A stretch of 64,000 bases of DNA from assembly GCA_944325345.1 (NCBI GenBank), contig CALUZV010000007.1:78874-142873 (forward strand), in the 5' to 3' direction. This stretch comes from an uncultured Parabacteroides sp. GTDB taxonomy: Bacteria; Bacteroidota; Bacteroidia; Bacteroidales; Tannerellaceae. Shown here piece after piece: positions 25,637 to 33,576 of this stretch. Made by a program: the position numbers and the translations under genes. The notes under the pieces are model-generated. The model saw nothing but the letters and a program-made list of their open reading frames with translations. It was not told the origin of the DNA and did no database searches. Each line of letters starts with the position of its first letter. Positions within the stretch are counted from its first letter, which is position 1.

Positions 25637-26446
25637 ATGAAAAAGATTGTTTTTTCCTTACTGATGAGTGCGGTCTTGCTGTCTTCCTGCGGCGAATACA
25701 ACAAGATTTTGAAGAGCACAGACTATGAATTAAAATATTCATACGCAAAGAAATATTTCAATGCAAAGCAGTATAGCCGATCCATAACGCTCCTCGAGGA
25801 GTTAGTTACGATTTTCAAAGGAACGGCTCACGCCGAGGAATCCCTCTATCTGCTGGCTCAAAGTTACTATGGGCAAGAAGACTACCAAACCGCAGCGCAA
25901 TACTTTGAAACTTACTACAAGACTTATCCCAAGGGCGAGTTCACGGAACTGTCCCGTTACTATTCAGGTTACGGCCTCTATCTGGATTCTCCGATTCCCG
26001 AACTCGACCAATCCCAGACATACAAAGCTATCGAGCAATTGCAGCTCTACCTCGAGTATTATCCCCAGAGCGAGCGTGCCCCGGAAGCCCAGCGCATCCT
26101 TTTCGAATTACAGGAGAAGCTTGCGCTCAAGGAGTTGATGGCTACGCGCTTGTATTTCAATTTGGGTACTTACATGGGTAACAATTATCTCTCGGCTGTC
26201 ATTACGGCGCAGAATGCGTTGAAGAACTATCCGTTCTCGAAATATCGCGAGGAGTTCATGTTCTTAATCGCGCGTTCGAAATACGAACTGGCACTGGTCA
26301 GCGTCGATGAAAAGCTGCAAGGCCGATACCGCGACGTGGTGGATGAGTACTACAACTACACGAACGAATACCCCGAGGGCAAGTACCTGAAGGAAGTCAA
26401 AAAATTCTACGATTACGCAAGCAAACGTATAACAGATACTTATTAA
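25637..26446 (+). CDS. bamD: outer-membrane assembly lipoprotein BamD
   Basis: BamD is the essential TPR lipoprotein of the BAM complex, which inserts beta-barrel proteins into the outer membrane. A lipoprotein signal ends in VLLSSCGEY. At least four TPR-like repeats follow (AKKYFNAKQYSRSI, AQSYYGQEDYQTAAQYF, NNYLSAVITAQNALKNYP, YYNYTNEYPEGKYLKE). The 269-residue length and the opening YNKILKSTDYELKYSYAKKYF are typical of Bacteroidetes BamD. It heads a conserved three-gene group with rpoZ and DUF4293. A weak -7 box TACATTCG lies at 25608-25615. Confidence 0.93.
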   Translation: MKKIVFSLLMSAVLLSSCGEYNKILKSTDYELKYSYAKKYFNAKQYSRSITLLEELVTIFKGTAHAEESLYLLAQSYYGQEDYQTAAQYFETYYKTYPKGEFTELSRYYSGYGLYLDSPIPELDQSQTYKAIEQLQLYLEYYPQSERAPEAQRILFELQEKLALKELMATRLYFNLGTYMGNNYLSAVITAQNALKNYPFSKYREEFMFLIARSKYELALVSVDEKLQGRYRDVVDEYYNYTNEYPEGKYLKEVKKFYDYASKRITDTY

Positions 26447-26469
26447 TAACTTACAATAACTACAGAGTA

Positions 26470-26814
26470 ATGGATTACAGAAAGACAAACGCTCCTTCGA
26501 ATACGGTAACCCGTGATATGATGGATTTGTGCAAGGACACGGGCAACGTATATGAAACAGTGGCAATCATTGCAAAGCGGGCTAATCAGATTAGCGTGGA
26601 CATGAAACAAGATCTGGAAAAGAAACTCCAAGAGTTCGCCTCTTTTAATGATAATCTGGAAGAGGTCTTTGAAAACCGTGAACAAATCGAGATTTCTCGC
26701 TACTACGAGAAGCTCCCCAAACCTACGCTGATTGCGACCCAGGAATACATCGACGGGAAAATCTATTATCGCAATCCGGCGAAGGAAAAAGACAATATCA
26801 ATACGGCTAATTAA
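26470..26814 (+). CDS. rpoZ: RNA polymerase omega subunit (Rpb6-like, Bacteroidetes type)
   Basis: This is a 114-residue protein matching the Bacteroidetes omega/Rpb6 family, beginning MDYRKTNAPSNTVTRDM. It contains the helix ETVAIIAKRANQISVDMKQDLEKKL, which corresponds to the omega contact with beta-prime. The ending ATQEYIDGKIYYRNP is family-typical. It lies 23 bp after bamD and 14 bp before DUF4293, so the three are one operon. I rely on family recognition and this conserved order. Confidence 0.88.
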   Translation: MDYRKTNAPSNTVTRDMMDLCKDTGNVYETVAIIAKRANQISVDMKQDLEKKLQEFASFNDNLEEVFENREQIEISRYYEKLPKPTLIATQEYIDGKIYYRNPAKEKDNINTAN

Positions 26815-26828
26815 TCGAAGGAGGCAAG

Positions 26829-27299
26829 ATGATTCAACGAATTCAGACTGTTTACCTCCTCATCATCTCCGTGTTGATGATCGTCCTCCTGTTTCTCCCC
26901 TTGGCTACCGTCCAGGTGGGGGAAACCTTCTATTCGTTCAACGCGGCTGGGCTTTATACGATGCTCGCCGAGGAACCGGAGCTTGTTTTTCCGGCTTGGG
27001 GACTGTTCATCTTGACGGCTGCGATTGCGATTCTGGCGCTGGTGATTATTTTCTTGTTCAAGCGGCGGATTTTGCAGATTCGCATGTGTGTTTTTAATGC
27101 GCTGCTGATGATTGGGTTTTATGCGCTGTTTGCAATTATCCTTTGGAAGGTGAAGGAGGGGGCCGGATTGGAGGCTTTCTCGTTCACGGGGCAGATAGGG
27201 CTGACTTTCCCGTTCATTTGCATCATTCTTGATTATTTGGCGATAAGAAACATCGGTGCGGACGAGGCTCTTGTCCGTTCATTGGAGAGATTGCGATAG
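26829..27299 (+). CDS. DUF4293 membrane protein
   Basis: This is a 156-residue inner-membrane protein with four helices (near residues 7-25, 58-80, 88-108 and 124-142), starting MIQRIQTVYLLII as in the Bacteroidetes DUF4293 family. Function is unknown. It is preceded by AAGGAGG about 5 nt before the ATG, an unusually good Shine-Dalgarno for this phylum. It closes the bamD-rpoZ operon and is followed by a terminator. Confidence 0.88.
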   Translation: MIQRIQTVYLLIISVLMIVLLFLPLATVQVGETFYSFNAAGLYTMLAEEPELVFPAWGLFILTAAIAILALVIIFLFKRRILQIRMCVFNALLMIGFYALFAIILWKVKEGAGLEAFSFTGQIGLTFPFICIILDYLAIRNIGADEALVRSLERLR

Positions 27300-27332
27300 A
27301 TTCGCGGTCATAGTTTTTGGTTTTTAGTTAGT

Positions 27333-27367
27333 TGGCGCGTTGGAAGTTATCCAGCGCGCCTTTTTTT
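27333..27367 (+). terminator. rho-independent terminator of the bamD operon
   Basis: An 11-bp stem GGCGCGTTGGA/TCCAGCGCGCC (one G-T pair) is followed by eight T residues. A clear intrinsic terminator. Confidence 0.92.
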
Positions 27368-27416
27368 TGCACTTGCGGCGGGGAGGCGGGTCTCCGACGG
27401 GCGAAGTTGGGTGGTT

Positions 27417-28391
27417 TCAGCGCATCCGGTAGTCTTCGAGGGACTTGAAGCCATTGGCGAAGGCCTGCACGTCCATCCTTTTCTTCCCGGCCAGCTGGAT
27501 GCTCCGGAGCGAGAGGTATCCGTCGGTCGTGGCTACCTTCACGCTGTCCTTCCGGTCGTGGATGATGGTGCCGGACGGGTAGTTGTGCGCTGCGGGCAGC
27601 TTTTCCGCGTCGTAGATTTTGAGGGTGAGGCGGTTCCCGTCCTTGGATTCAAGCTCGGTCCAGGCGGCGGGATAGGGCGAGAGACCTCTGACGAAGTTAT
27701 AGATGCGCTCGAGCGGCTGCGTCCAGTCGATGCGGCAAGTTTCCTTGAAGATTTTAGGGGCGGGATGGAGGATTTCGCCGGGTTTTAACAGGGTGCTCTG
27801 CTCCGTGCCCTCGACTTCGCCCGAAAGGATGAGGTCCACCGTCTCCGTTACCAGCTTTGCGCCCATCGACATCAGCTTGTCGTGCACCATGCCCACGTTG
27901 TCGGTATCGAGGATAGGCAACCGCTCCTGCCGGATTATCTTCCCCGTATCAATCTCATGCTTCAGGAAGAAGGTTGTTACCCCTGTCTCCCGTTCCCCAT
28001 TGATTACAGCCCAGTTAATAGGTGCCGCGCCACGATATTGGGGCAAGAGCGATGCGTGCAGGTTAAAAGTCCCCAGCGGAGGTATGGCCCACACAACTTC
28101 AGGCAGCATTCGGAAAGCGACGACTATCTGCAGGTCCGCCCTAAGCCTCCGCAGCTCTTCGATGAACGCCTCGTCCTTGAGCCGTTCCGGTTGCAGCACG
28201 GGAAGGCCCACCGACACGGCGTACTTCTTCACCTCGCTCTGCTGCAGCACACTGCCGTGCCGCCCCATCGGTTTGTCGGGCATCGTGATGACGCCGACGA
28301 CATTATAGCCCCCTTCGACGAGCGCGCGAAGGCTCTCGACAGCAAACTCCGGCGTCCCCATATAAACGATTCGTAAGTCTTTCTTCTCCAT
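27417..28391 (-). CDS. fmt: methionyl-tRNA formyltransferase
   Basis: Fmt formylates initiator Met-tRNA. The 324 residues begin MEKKDLRIVYMGTPEFAVESL. The formyltransferase core has SLLPQYRGAAPI preceded by the NLH motif, and HEIDTG with the catalytic Asp. A C-terminal OB-like domain follows. The frame continues upstream to an ATG at 28439, but the -7 box TAATTTTG (28437-28444) overlaps that codon, so 28391 is the start. The gene points toward the bamD operon terminator. Confidence 0.95.
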   Translation of the reverse strand: MEKKDLRIVYMGTPEFAVESLRALVEGGYNVVGVITMPDKPMGRHGSVLQQSEVKKYAVSVGLPVLQPERLKDEAFIEELRRLRADLQIVVAFRMLPEVVWAIPPLGTFNLHASLLPQYRGAAPINWAVINGERETGVTTFFLKHEIDTGKIIRQERLPILDTDNVGMVHDKLMSMGAKLVTETVDLILSGEVEGTEQSTLLKPGEILHPAPKIFKETCRIDWTQPLERIYNFVRGLSPYPAAWTELESKDGNRLTLKIYDAEKLPAAHNYPSGTIIHDRKDSVKVATTDGYLSLRSIQLAGKKRMDVQAFANGFKSLEDYRMR

Positions 28392-28436
28392 CTTATCTTT
28401 ATTTTTAAAATTGAATATTCGATTGCTTTCAGGTTC

Positions 28437-28444
28437 CAAAATTA
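28437..28444 (-). promoter_or_regulatory. -7 box (TAATTTTG) of fmt
   Basis: An exact TAnnTTTG on the minus strand, 46 bp before the fmt ATG at 28391. It overlaps and thereby excludes the earlier ATG. Confidence 0.6.
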
Positions 28445-28560
28445 GGTCTTTTTAGAGAGTTTTCTTCTTAACGTATCTTTAAAAAACAGAATATTTCTAT
28501 TTTGCAGGGCTGAAAATTGCCCCAAAACTGCCGCGATCTGCATTTGTACCCTGTCATCAG

Positions 28561-28705
28561 TTAATCTTCGTATGCTTTTCCGATGTTTTCCTGGTGAATT
28601 GTTAATCTTCGTTTGCTGATGTTATCTCGACTTAAACATCAAGCCATCTTCAAGCGAAGATATATGCTCTGCTCCCGTTTTCTGCACATCTTCACGTGAA
28701 GTGTG
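28561..28705. repeat. tandem array, 41-42 bp period, four units
   Basis: ATCTTC cores lie at 28564, 28605, 28646 and 28688 (intervals 41, 41, 42). The last two are dyads, ATCTTC-aagc-GAAGAT and CTTCACGTGAAG. The array lies in the 410-bp divergent gap between fmt and the DUF6261-like gene. Confidence 0.75.
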
Positions 28706-28760
28706 CAAAGATTCCTGTGCAAATACCCATTGCAGATTTTTTTTTCTCAAAAACAATCCG

Positions 28761-28768
28761 TACTTTTG
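28761..28768 (+). promoter_or_regulatory. -7 box (TACTTTTG) of the DUF6261-like gene
   Basis: An exact consensus, 34 bp before the ATG at 28802. The array lies entirely upstream of it. Confidence 0.6.
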
Positions 28769-28801
28769 TCTCCGTAAAAATTTCTAATAATTCGCAGGAC
28801 T

Positions 28802-29575
28802 ATGACTTATTTAAAAAATGATTGGGAAGATATTCCGTATCTAAAAGTTGAGTCAATTTCACTGACGAGGATGAGGAACGGCGAGTTTTACACCTTCCTT
28901 CGCCGTCTTTTGGATACGATGCCAATGACAGAGAAGGAAAAACAGGAGGACGGCGGATGCTCCGCCCTGTTTGTATCCCCCGCTTTCAGGCGACGGATGG
29001 TCAAGAAGCTCGAACAGCTCAAAAGATTGATTCGCGTCTCCAATGCACACGCCGAGACGGAATTGTTGAAGGAAATCGACCGCGACCGCGAGCGCGCCGT
29101 CCTATATATTTTGAACCGAGTAGATGCAGCCCGGATTTCGACCTCCGACGACGAGCGGAAGGCGGGCGAGGCCCTGTATGCTATCACCAAAAACTACAGC
29201 GGCATCACGCGCGTCTCCGCCGTGGAAAAAGCGGGCGTCATCGACAGCATGTTGTCCGAATTCAAGCAGCCGCAATTTGCGACGCATATCCAGTACTTCA
29301 AGATGGGTGAATCGCTCGGGAGATTGCAATTCCTCAACGAACAATACGAGGGAATGGCTGAAGTTCGGAACAAGAAGAAGACCGAGTTGAAAGAATCGAC
29401 GAAAATCTATGACCTGCGCTTCGAGCTGAGTGTCATGTACCACGAAGTTACCGACCGCGCCTTCGCATCCAACCTGATAACGGGCAACAAAGAGGCGGAG
29501 TACTACGTCGAGCTGCTGAACACACGCATCAAAGACTACAAGGAGAAGATGGCCAAGCGGGGAAAGCGCGTTTAA
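28802..29575 (+). CDS. DUF6261-like protein (copy 1)
   Basis: This is a 257-residue soluble, highly charged, largely helical protein. The N-terminal ISLTRMRNGEFYTFLRRLLD is what I associate with the Bacteroidetes DUF6261 family. The end has a long helix (RIKDYKEKMAKRGKRV). No catalytic motif or signal is visible. A second family member lies at 55883, and both copies follow a short-period intergenic array. Function is unknown. The family name is from memory and needs a profile search. Confidence 0.75.
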   Translation: MTYLKNDWEDIPYLKVESISLTRMRNGEFYTFLRRLLDTMPMTEKEKQEDGGCSALFVSPAFRRRMVKKLEQLKRLIRVSNAHAETELLKEIDRDRERAVLYILNRVDAARISTSDDERKAGEALYAITKNYSGITRVSAVEKAGVIDSMLSEFKQPQFATHIQYFKMGESLGRLQFLNEQYEGMAEVRNKKKTELKESTKIYDLRFELSVMYHEVTDRAFASNLITGNKEAEYYVELLNTRIKDYKEKMAKRGKRV

Positions 29576-29586
29576 GGTATAAATTT

Positions 29587-29658
29587 AGACGCGGATGACG
29601 CGGATAACGCGGATTTTTCAAGTTGCTTGAATCCGTGTCATCCGCGTCATCCGCGTCT
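29587..29658. terminator. long GC-rich inverted repeat (GACGCGGAT units)
   Basis: Arms 29587-29614 and 29631-29658 match at 26 of 28 positions and are themselves made of GCGGATGAC-type 9-10-bp direct repeats. The hairpin sits between convergent genes and probably acts as a bidirectional terminator. Confidence 0.7.
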
Positions 29659-29683
29659 CTAACCGGTCCGGGTAAACCGTGTC

Positions 29684-31477
29684 TCAGTCGCCTGCGAACG
29701 TCTCGACGAGCACCTCGCGGTAGGCGTTGAATATCTTTGATTTGGACATGAAGCCGAGATAGTGCCCGGCGCTATCGACGACAGGCAAGTTCCACGCCTT
29801 CGTGTCGTCGAAAACTTTCATCACTTGGTCCATGGGCATATCCACGTATAGCTTTGCGGGCGGCGAAACCATGAACTTCGAGACCCGGAACCTTTCGTAC
29901 AACTCCGGCCGGAACATGATGTTGCGTATGTTATCTAAAAGGACGATTCCCAACAACACGCCACGCTGATCCAGGACAGGGAAGACGTTCCGAGAGCTTT
30001 TGGAGATCACTTTTACCATTTCGCCGAGCGTCATTTCGGGCCGGACAGGGAGGAAGTCCCTTTCGATCGTCGATTCGCTGGACATGAGCGTCAACACTGC
30101 CCGGTCTTTGTGGTGCGTCAATAACTCGCCCTTCTGCGCGAGGCGCATCGCATAGATACTATGGGGCTCGAAGGCTGTGATTGTGGCAAAAGAGCAAATC
30201 GATACTATCATGAGGGGGAGAAACAGGTCATAACCGCCCGTTAATTCGGCAATGAGGAAGACACCCGTCAGAGGCGCATGCATCACACCGGACATGACGC
30301 CCGCCATGCCCAGAAGCGCGAAGTTTTTTTCGGGCAAGTACATCGTCAACTCCCAATAATTCGATGCATGAGCGAATATGAAGCCGGCGATACACCCTAA
30401 ATAGAGGCTCGGAGCGAAGATACCGCCGCACCCGCCCCCGGCGTTCGTCGCAGACGATGCAAAAACCTTCGTCAAAAGGATAAAAACAAGGAACACGATG
30501 ATGCCCCAGTAGTACTCGTGGGCAAAGTAGAACGCACTATTGTCCATGAGGTCTGCAAAGTCCCCATTGAGGAGCGAAGTTATCGTGTCGTAGCCCTCGC
30601 CATACAAAGGCGGGCATAGGAAAATCAAGATGCTCAGCGTCGAGCCACCGACCACGAACTTTTTCCATGCGCTGCCGAGGCGCCGGTATGCGTTTTCAAT
30701 TGAATTCATCATTTTGGTGAAGTACAGAGATACTAAACCGCAAAACACTCCCAATAAGATGACGTACGGAATACGTCCGATGATAAAATCTTCGGTCATG
30801 GTGAAGTGGAACATGGCCTCCGAACCGGTACAGACATAAGAAACAGTGGCGGCAGTAACCGATGTAATCAGAAGAGGTAGTACTGAAGCCATGGTTAAGT
30901 CCAATAAAAGAACTTCGATGACGAAAACGAGGCCTGCAATTGGTGCTTTGAAGATGCCGGCGATAGCTCCCGCGGCTCCACATCCCAAAAGTATCATGAG
31001 GGTGCGTTGTTCGAGCCTGAAGAGTCGTCCCAGATTGCTGCCGATGGCCGCTCCCGTCAATACAATCGGTGCTTCGGCTCCTACGGAACCCCCAAATCCG
31101 ATCGTCAAGCCACTAGCAACGATTGAAGTCCATGTGTTGTGAGGCTTGATGCGGCATTTGCGTTGCGAAATTGCGTACAAGATCTTCGTAACCCCATGTC
31201 CGATGTCGTCTTTTACTATGAAGCGGACGAACAAGCCACTAACGAAGATGCCCAAGACGGGGTAGAGGAGGAACAAGTAGTTAACTTCATCCGCAGCGAA
31301 GTTGACGCTGAGCAACGACTGGATAAAGTGGATCAAATTTTTCAAGATGACAGCTGCGAGAGCCGTAAAAATTCCGATCAGAAAGCTGATGAAAAGGACA
31401 AAGTTCTTTTCTTTGATCGTTTTTTGCCTCCAGACGAGGAAGCGGTAGAATAAATCATTGATTTTTGTCGTTTGCAT
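29684..31477 (-). CDS. ClC-family chloride channel/antiporter with CBS domains
   Basis: This 597-residue membrane protein has the ClC core. The selectivity motifs are GFGGSVGAEAPIV, with the gating-glutamate position in GAEAP, and NAGGGCGGIFAPSLYLG. Helices span about residues 25-440. Two cytoplasmic CBS domains follow (about 465-597, including VFPVLDQRGVLLGIVLLDNIRN and LPVVDSAGHYLGFMSKSKIF). CBS pairs in ClC proteins bind nucleotides and gate transport. It starts 1 bp after the sugar transferase stop, so it is the last gene of that operon. Confidence 0.94.
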   Translation of the reverse strand: MQTTKINDLFYRFLVWRQKTIKEKNFVLFISFLIGIFTALAAVILKNLIHFIQSLLSVNFAADEVNYLFLLYPVLGIFVSGLFVRFIVKDDIGHGVTKILYAISQRKCRIKPHNTWTSIVASGLTIGFGGSVGAEAPIVLTGAAIGSNLGRLFRLEQRTLMILLGCGAAGAIAGIFKAPIAGLVFVIEVLLLDLTMASVLPLLITSVTAATVSYVCTGSEAMFHFTMTEDFIIGRIPYVILLGVFCGLVSLYFTKMMNSIENAYRRLGSAWKKFVVGGSTLSILIFLCPPLYGEGYDTITSLLNGDFADLMDNSAFYFAHEYYWGIIVFLVFILLTKVFASSATNAGGGCGGIFAPSLYLGCIAGFIFAHASNYWELTMYLPEKNFALLGMAGVMSGVMHAPLTGVFLIAELTGGYDLFLPLMIVSICSFATITAFEPHSIYAMRLAQKGELLTHHKDRAVLTLMSSESTIERDFLPVRPEMTLGEMVKVISKSSRNVFPVLDQRGVLLGIVLLDNIRNIMFRPELYERFRVSKFMVSPPAKLYVDMPMDQVMKVFDDTKAWNLPVVDSAGHYLGFMSKSKIFNAYREVLVETFAGD

Positions 31478-31478
31478 A

Positions 31479-32879
31479 TTAAATACCTTTGCCTGTAAAG
31501 ACTGTTTGAATAGTATAAAAGAGGATAGTGATGTCCAACGCGAGCGACATGTTCTCGTAGTAGAGGATGTCGTATTTGAGGCGCTCGGTCATCTGTTCGA
31601 CGTCCGACGCGTAGCCATATTTTACCATTCCCAGGGACGTGATGCCCGGCCTTACGTTATGGAGGAGGTAATAATAGGGCGCGCGCTCGACGATCTTGTT
31701 AATGTAGAACATTCTTTCGGGCCTGGGGCCCACCAGAGACATGTCGCCGCGCAACACATTCCAGAATTGGGGCAACTCGTCGATTCTGTACTTGCGCATC
31801 GTGTGCCCGAAGGGGGTGATGCGGGGATCGTCCTCCTTCGAGAGGGAGGGGCCGGCGTGCTCCGCGTCGATGTACATCGTTCGGAACTTGTAGATCAGGA
31901 ACGGACGGCCTCTGTAGCCGATTCTTTCCTGCTTGAAGAAGACCGGGCCGTCGGAATCGCGCTTCACTCGCCAGGCGGCGTAGAGCAGGAGGGGAGAAAG
32001 CGCTGCGAGAGCCAGGATGGAGAGCAGCTTGTCCATAAGCCATTTGATATTTCGTTCCGCCTCACTGAGATTGTTGTCGGTAACGTCCAACAGAGGGCTG
32101 CCGTGGATAGTCCGGAGGTGTCCGCGCGCCAGCGGATGGGACTCGGAGAGGAGCACCTTGACGGGAATCTTGAAGACGTAGAGGCTGTAGAGCTTTTTGA
32201 CCCATTGCGGGTCTGCGGAGGCAGCTGAGACGATGACAAGCTCGTCGATACGGAGAGCGGGGATAAGGCGTTGGAGGTCCGACCAGCCGCCCACGACGGA
32301 CGAAGGCTCGACGGCGGGCTGCAAGTCATCATCGTCGCGGATGAAACCCCGGACGGCGTAGCCCTGGCGGGTCAATTCGGCTGCGAGAGACTGCGCGCGC
32401 GCGCACGTACCTATAATTAATACGTTCAGAGCATACTTGCCGGAGCGAATCTTGCGGATGCAGTCTTGCGTCAGGCACGCGCGCCCGGCGTAACAGAGGA
32501 AAAACTGCAACAGGAACAAGACGGAGAAGAGACGGTAGTAAACTTCGTAGGACGAAGGCAAGTCGTTCAGGACCATGCCGAAGAAAAGAATCGTTACACC
32601 CAAGATGACGGTGGTGAACGTATTGAAAAACTCGCCCAGACGGGATTTGCCGTAAGGCTTGTTATAAAAACCGGACAACCAAAACAAGAAGAGCCAGAAC
32701 AGCGGGACGAAAACTTGCCCCAGAAGGATGGTGGAGCTGCACAAGTAACTGCCGAGCGACGAATAACCGTGGAAGACGGCCTGCACCTCGAAACGGAGGA
32801 TGTTGAAGAGGACCCACGCGAGCGACGAGGCCAGGAAATCGGAGAGGAGATACTTCGCTCGTTGCCAAGTAAGCGTCAT
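31479..32879 (-). CDS. polyprenyl-phosphate sugar phosphotransferase (initiating glycosyltransferase)
   Basis: This is a WbaP/WcaJ-type enzyme that transfers a sugar-1-phosphate to undecaprenyl phosphate, starting capsule, exopolysaccharide or O-antigen synthesis. The 466 residues have four N-terminal helices, a Rossmann-like CoA-binding-like domain (NVLIIGTCARAQSLAAEL), a further helix and the C-terminal catalytic domain. Signatures there are VFFKQERIGYRGRPF, YKFRTMY, KYRIDELPQFWNVLRGDMSLVGPRPE and RPGITSL. No other glycan genes flank it. The gene lies between tsaC-like and ClC with gaps of 6 and 1 bp, an odd mixed operon. Sugar specificity is not readable. Confidence 0.92.
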   Translation of the reverse strand: MTLTWQRAKYLLSDFLASSLAWVLFNILRFEVQAVFHGYSSLGSYLCSSTILLGQVFVPLFWLFLFWLSGFYNKPYGKSRLGEFFNTFTTVILGVTILFFGMVLNDLPSSYEVYYRLFSVLFLLQFFLCYAGRACLTQDCIRKIRSGKYALNVLIIGTCARAQSLAAELTRQGYAVRGFIRDDDDLQPAVEPSSVVGGWSDLQRLIPALRIDELVIVSAASADPQWVKKLYSLYVFKIPVKVLLSESHPLARGHLRTIHGSPLLDVTDNNLSEAERNIKWLMDKLLSILALAALSPLLLYAAWRVKRDSDGPVFFKQERIGYRGRPFLIYKFRTMYIDAEHAGPSLSKEDDPRITPFGHTMRKYRIDELPQFWNVLRGDMSLVGPRPERMFYINKIVERAPYYYLLHNVRPGITSLGMVKYGYASDVEQMTERLKYDILYYENMSLALDITILFYTIQTVFTGKGI

Positions 32880-32885
32880 CGTCGT

Positions 32886-33449
32886 TCAGCGTATGATTTT
32901 GACCAAACCGCCGGCCCCCAACTTGAGAATGTGAGAAGGCGCAGCCTTAGAAGTATCCTCCTGCCTGAAGCGGACGATGTAATCGACGCCGCGGCGGATC
33001 TCCTCCGAAATTTCCGAGAAGTTGGCGGGCGACGGCATACCGCTGATGTTCGCAGAAGTGGAGACGATGGGCTTGCGGAAATGCTCGCAGAGCGATTTTG
33101 AGAACTCCTCCTTGGTGATACGGATGCCGATGCTGCCGTCTGAGGATATGAGGTTCGACGCGAGGTTTCTGCCTTGCGAATAGATGATGGTGAGAGGCTC
33201 CAAGCTCATTTCGATCAAGTCCCAAGCGATGTCGGGGACCTCCGAGACATAAAAATCGAGCTTCGAAGGGCTGTCGAGGAGGACCAGGAGGGCTTTGTTG
33301 TCTGCACGTTGCTTCAAGTCGAAGACCTTCTGGACGGCCTGAGGGTTGGTAGCATCACAACCGATGCCCCAGATGGTGTCTGTAGGGTAAAGGATAAGAC
33401 CACCGGCTTGCATGACGTCGCATGCTTTTTTTATATCGTCATTCATCAT
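32886..33449 (-). CDS. tsaC: threonylcarbamoyl-AMP synthase (TsaC/Sua5/YwlC family)
   Basis: This enzyme makes threonylcarbamoyl-AMP for the universal t6A37 tRNA modification. The 187 residues carry GGLILYPTDTIWGIGCD, KQRADNKALLVLL and IVSTSANISGMPSP, the conserved active-site blocks of the YrdC fold. There is no C-terminal Sua5 domain, so the short TsaC form applies. An earlier ATG (33482) overlaps the -7 box TATTTTTG, so I use 33449. The next codon is also ATG. It heads an operon with the sugar transferase and ClC genes. Confidence 0.92.
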   Translation of the reverse strand: MMNDDIKKACDVMQAGGLILYPTDTIWGIGCDATNPQAVQKVFDLKQRADNKALLVLLDSPSKLDFYVSEVPDIAWDLIEMSLEPLTIIYSQGRNLASNLISSDGSIGIRITKEEFSKSLCEHFRKPIVSTSANISGMPSPANFSEISEEIRRGVDYIVRFRQEDTSKAAPSHILKLGAGGLVKIIR

Positions 33450-33479
33450 GGTGAAAAATGCTTTTGTTTTACGAATGGG

Positions 33480-33487
33480 CAAAAATA
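33480..33487 (-). promoter_or_regulatory. -7 box (TATTTTTG) of the tsaC operon
   Basis: An exact consensus on the minus strand, 31 bp before the ATG at 33449. Confidence 0.6.
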
Positions 33488-33544
33488 AACAAACTTCTCT
33501 TAATTATGAATTTTTAGATGGAGAAATAGCAATCTGTTTTTTTG

Positions 33545-33552
33545 TATCTTTG
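33545..33552 (+). promoter_or_regulatory. -7 box (TATCTTTG) of the UvrD/PcrA gene
   Basis: An exact consensus, 25 bp before the ATG at 33577. It excludes the in-frame starts further upstream. Confidence 0.65.
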
Positions 33553-33576
33553 CCCGCTGAATATTTTTCGCACATC

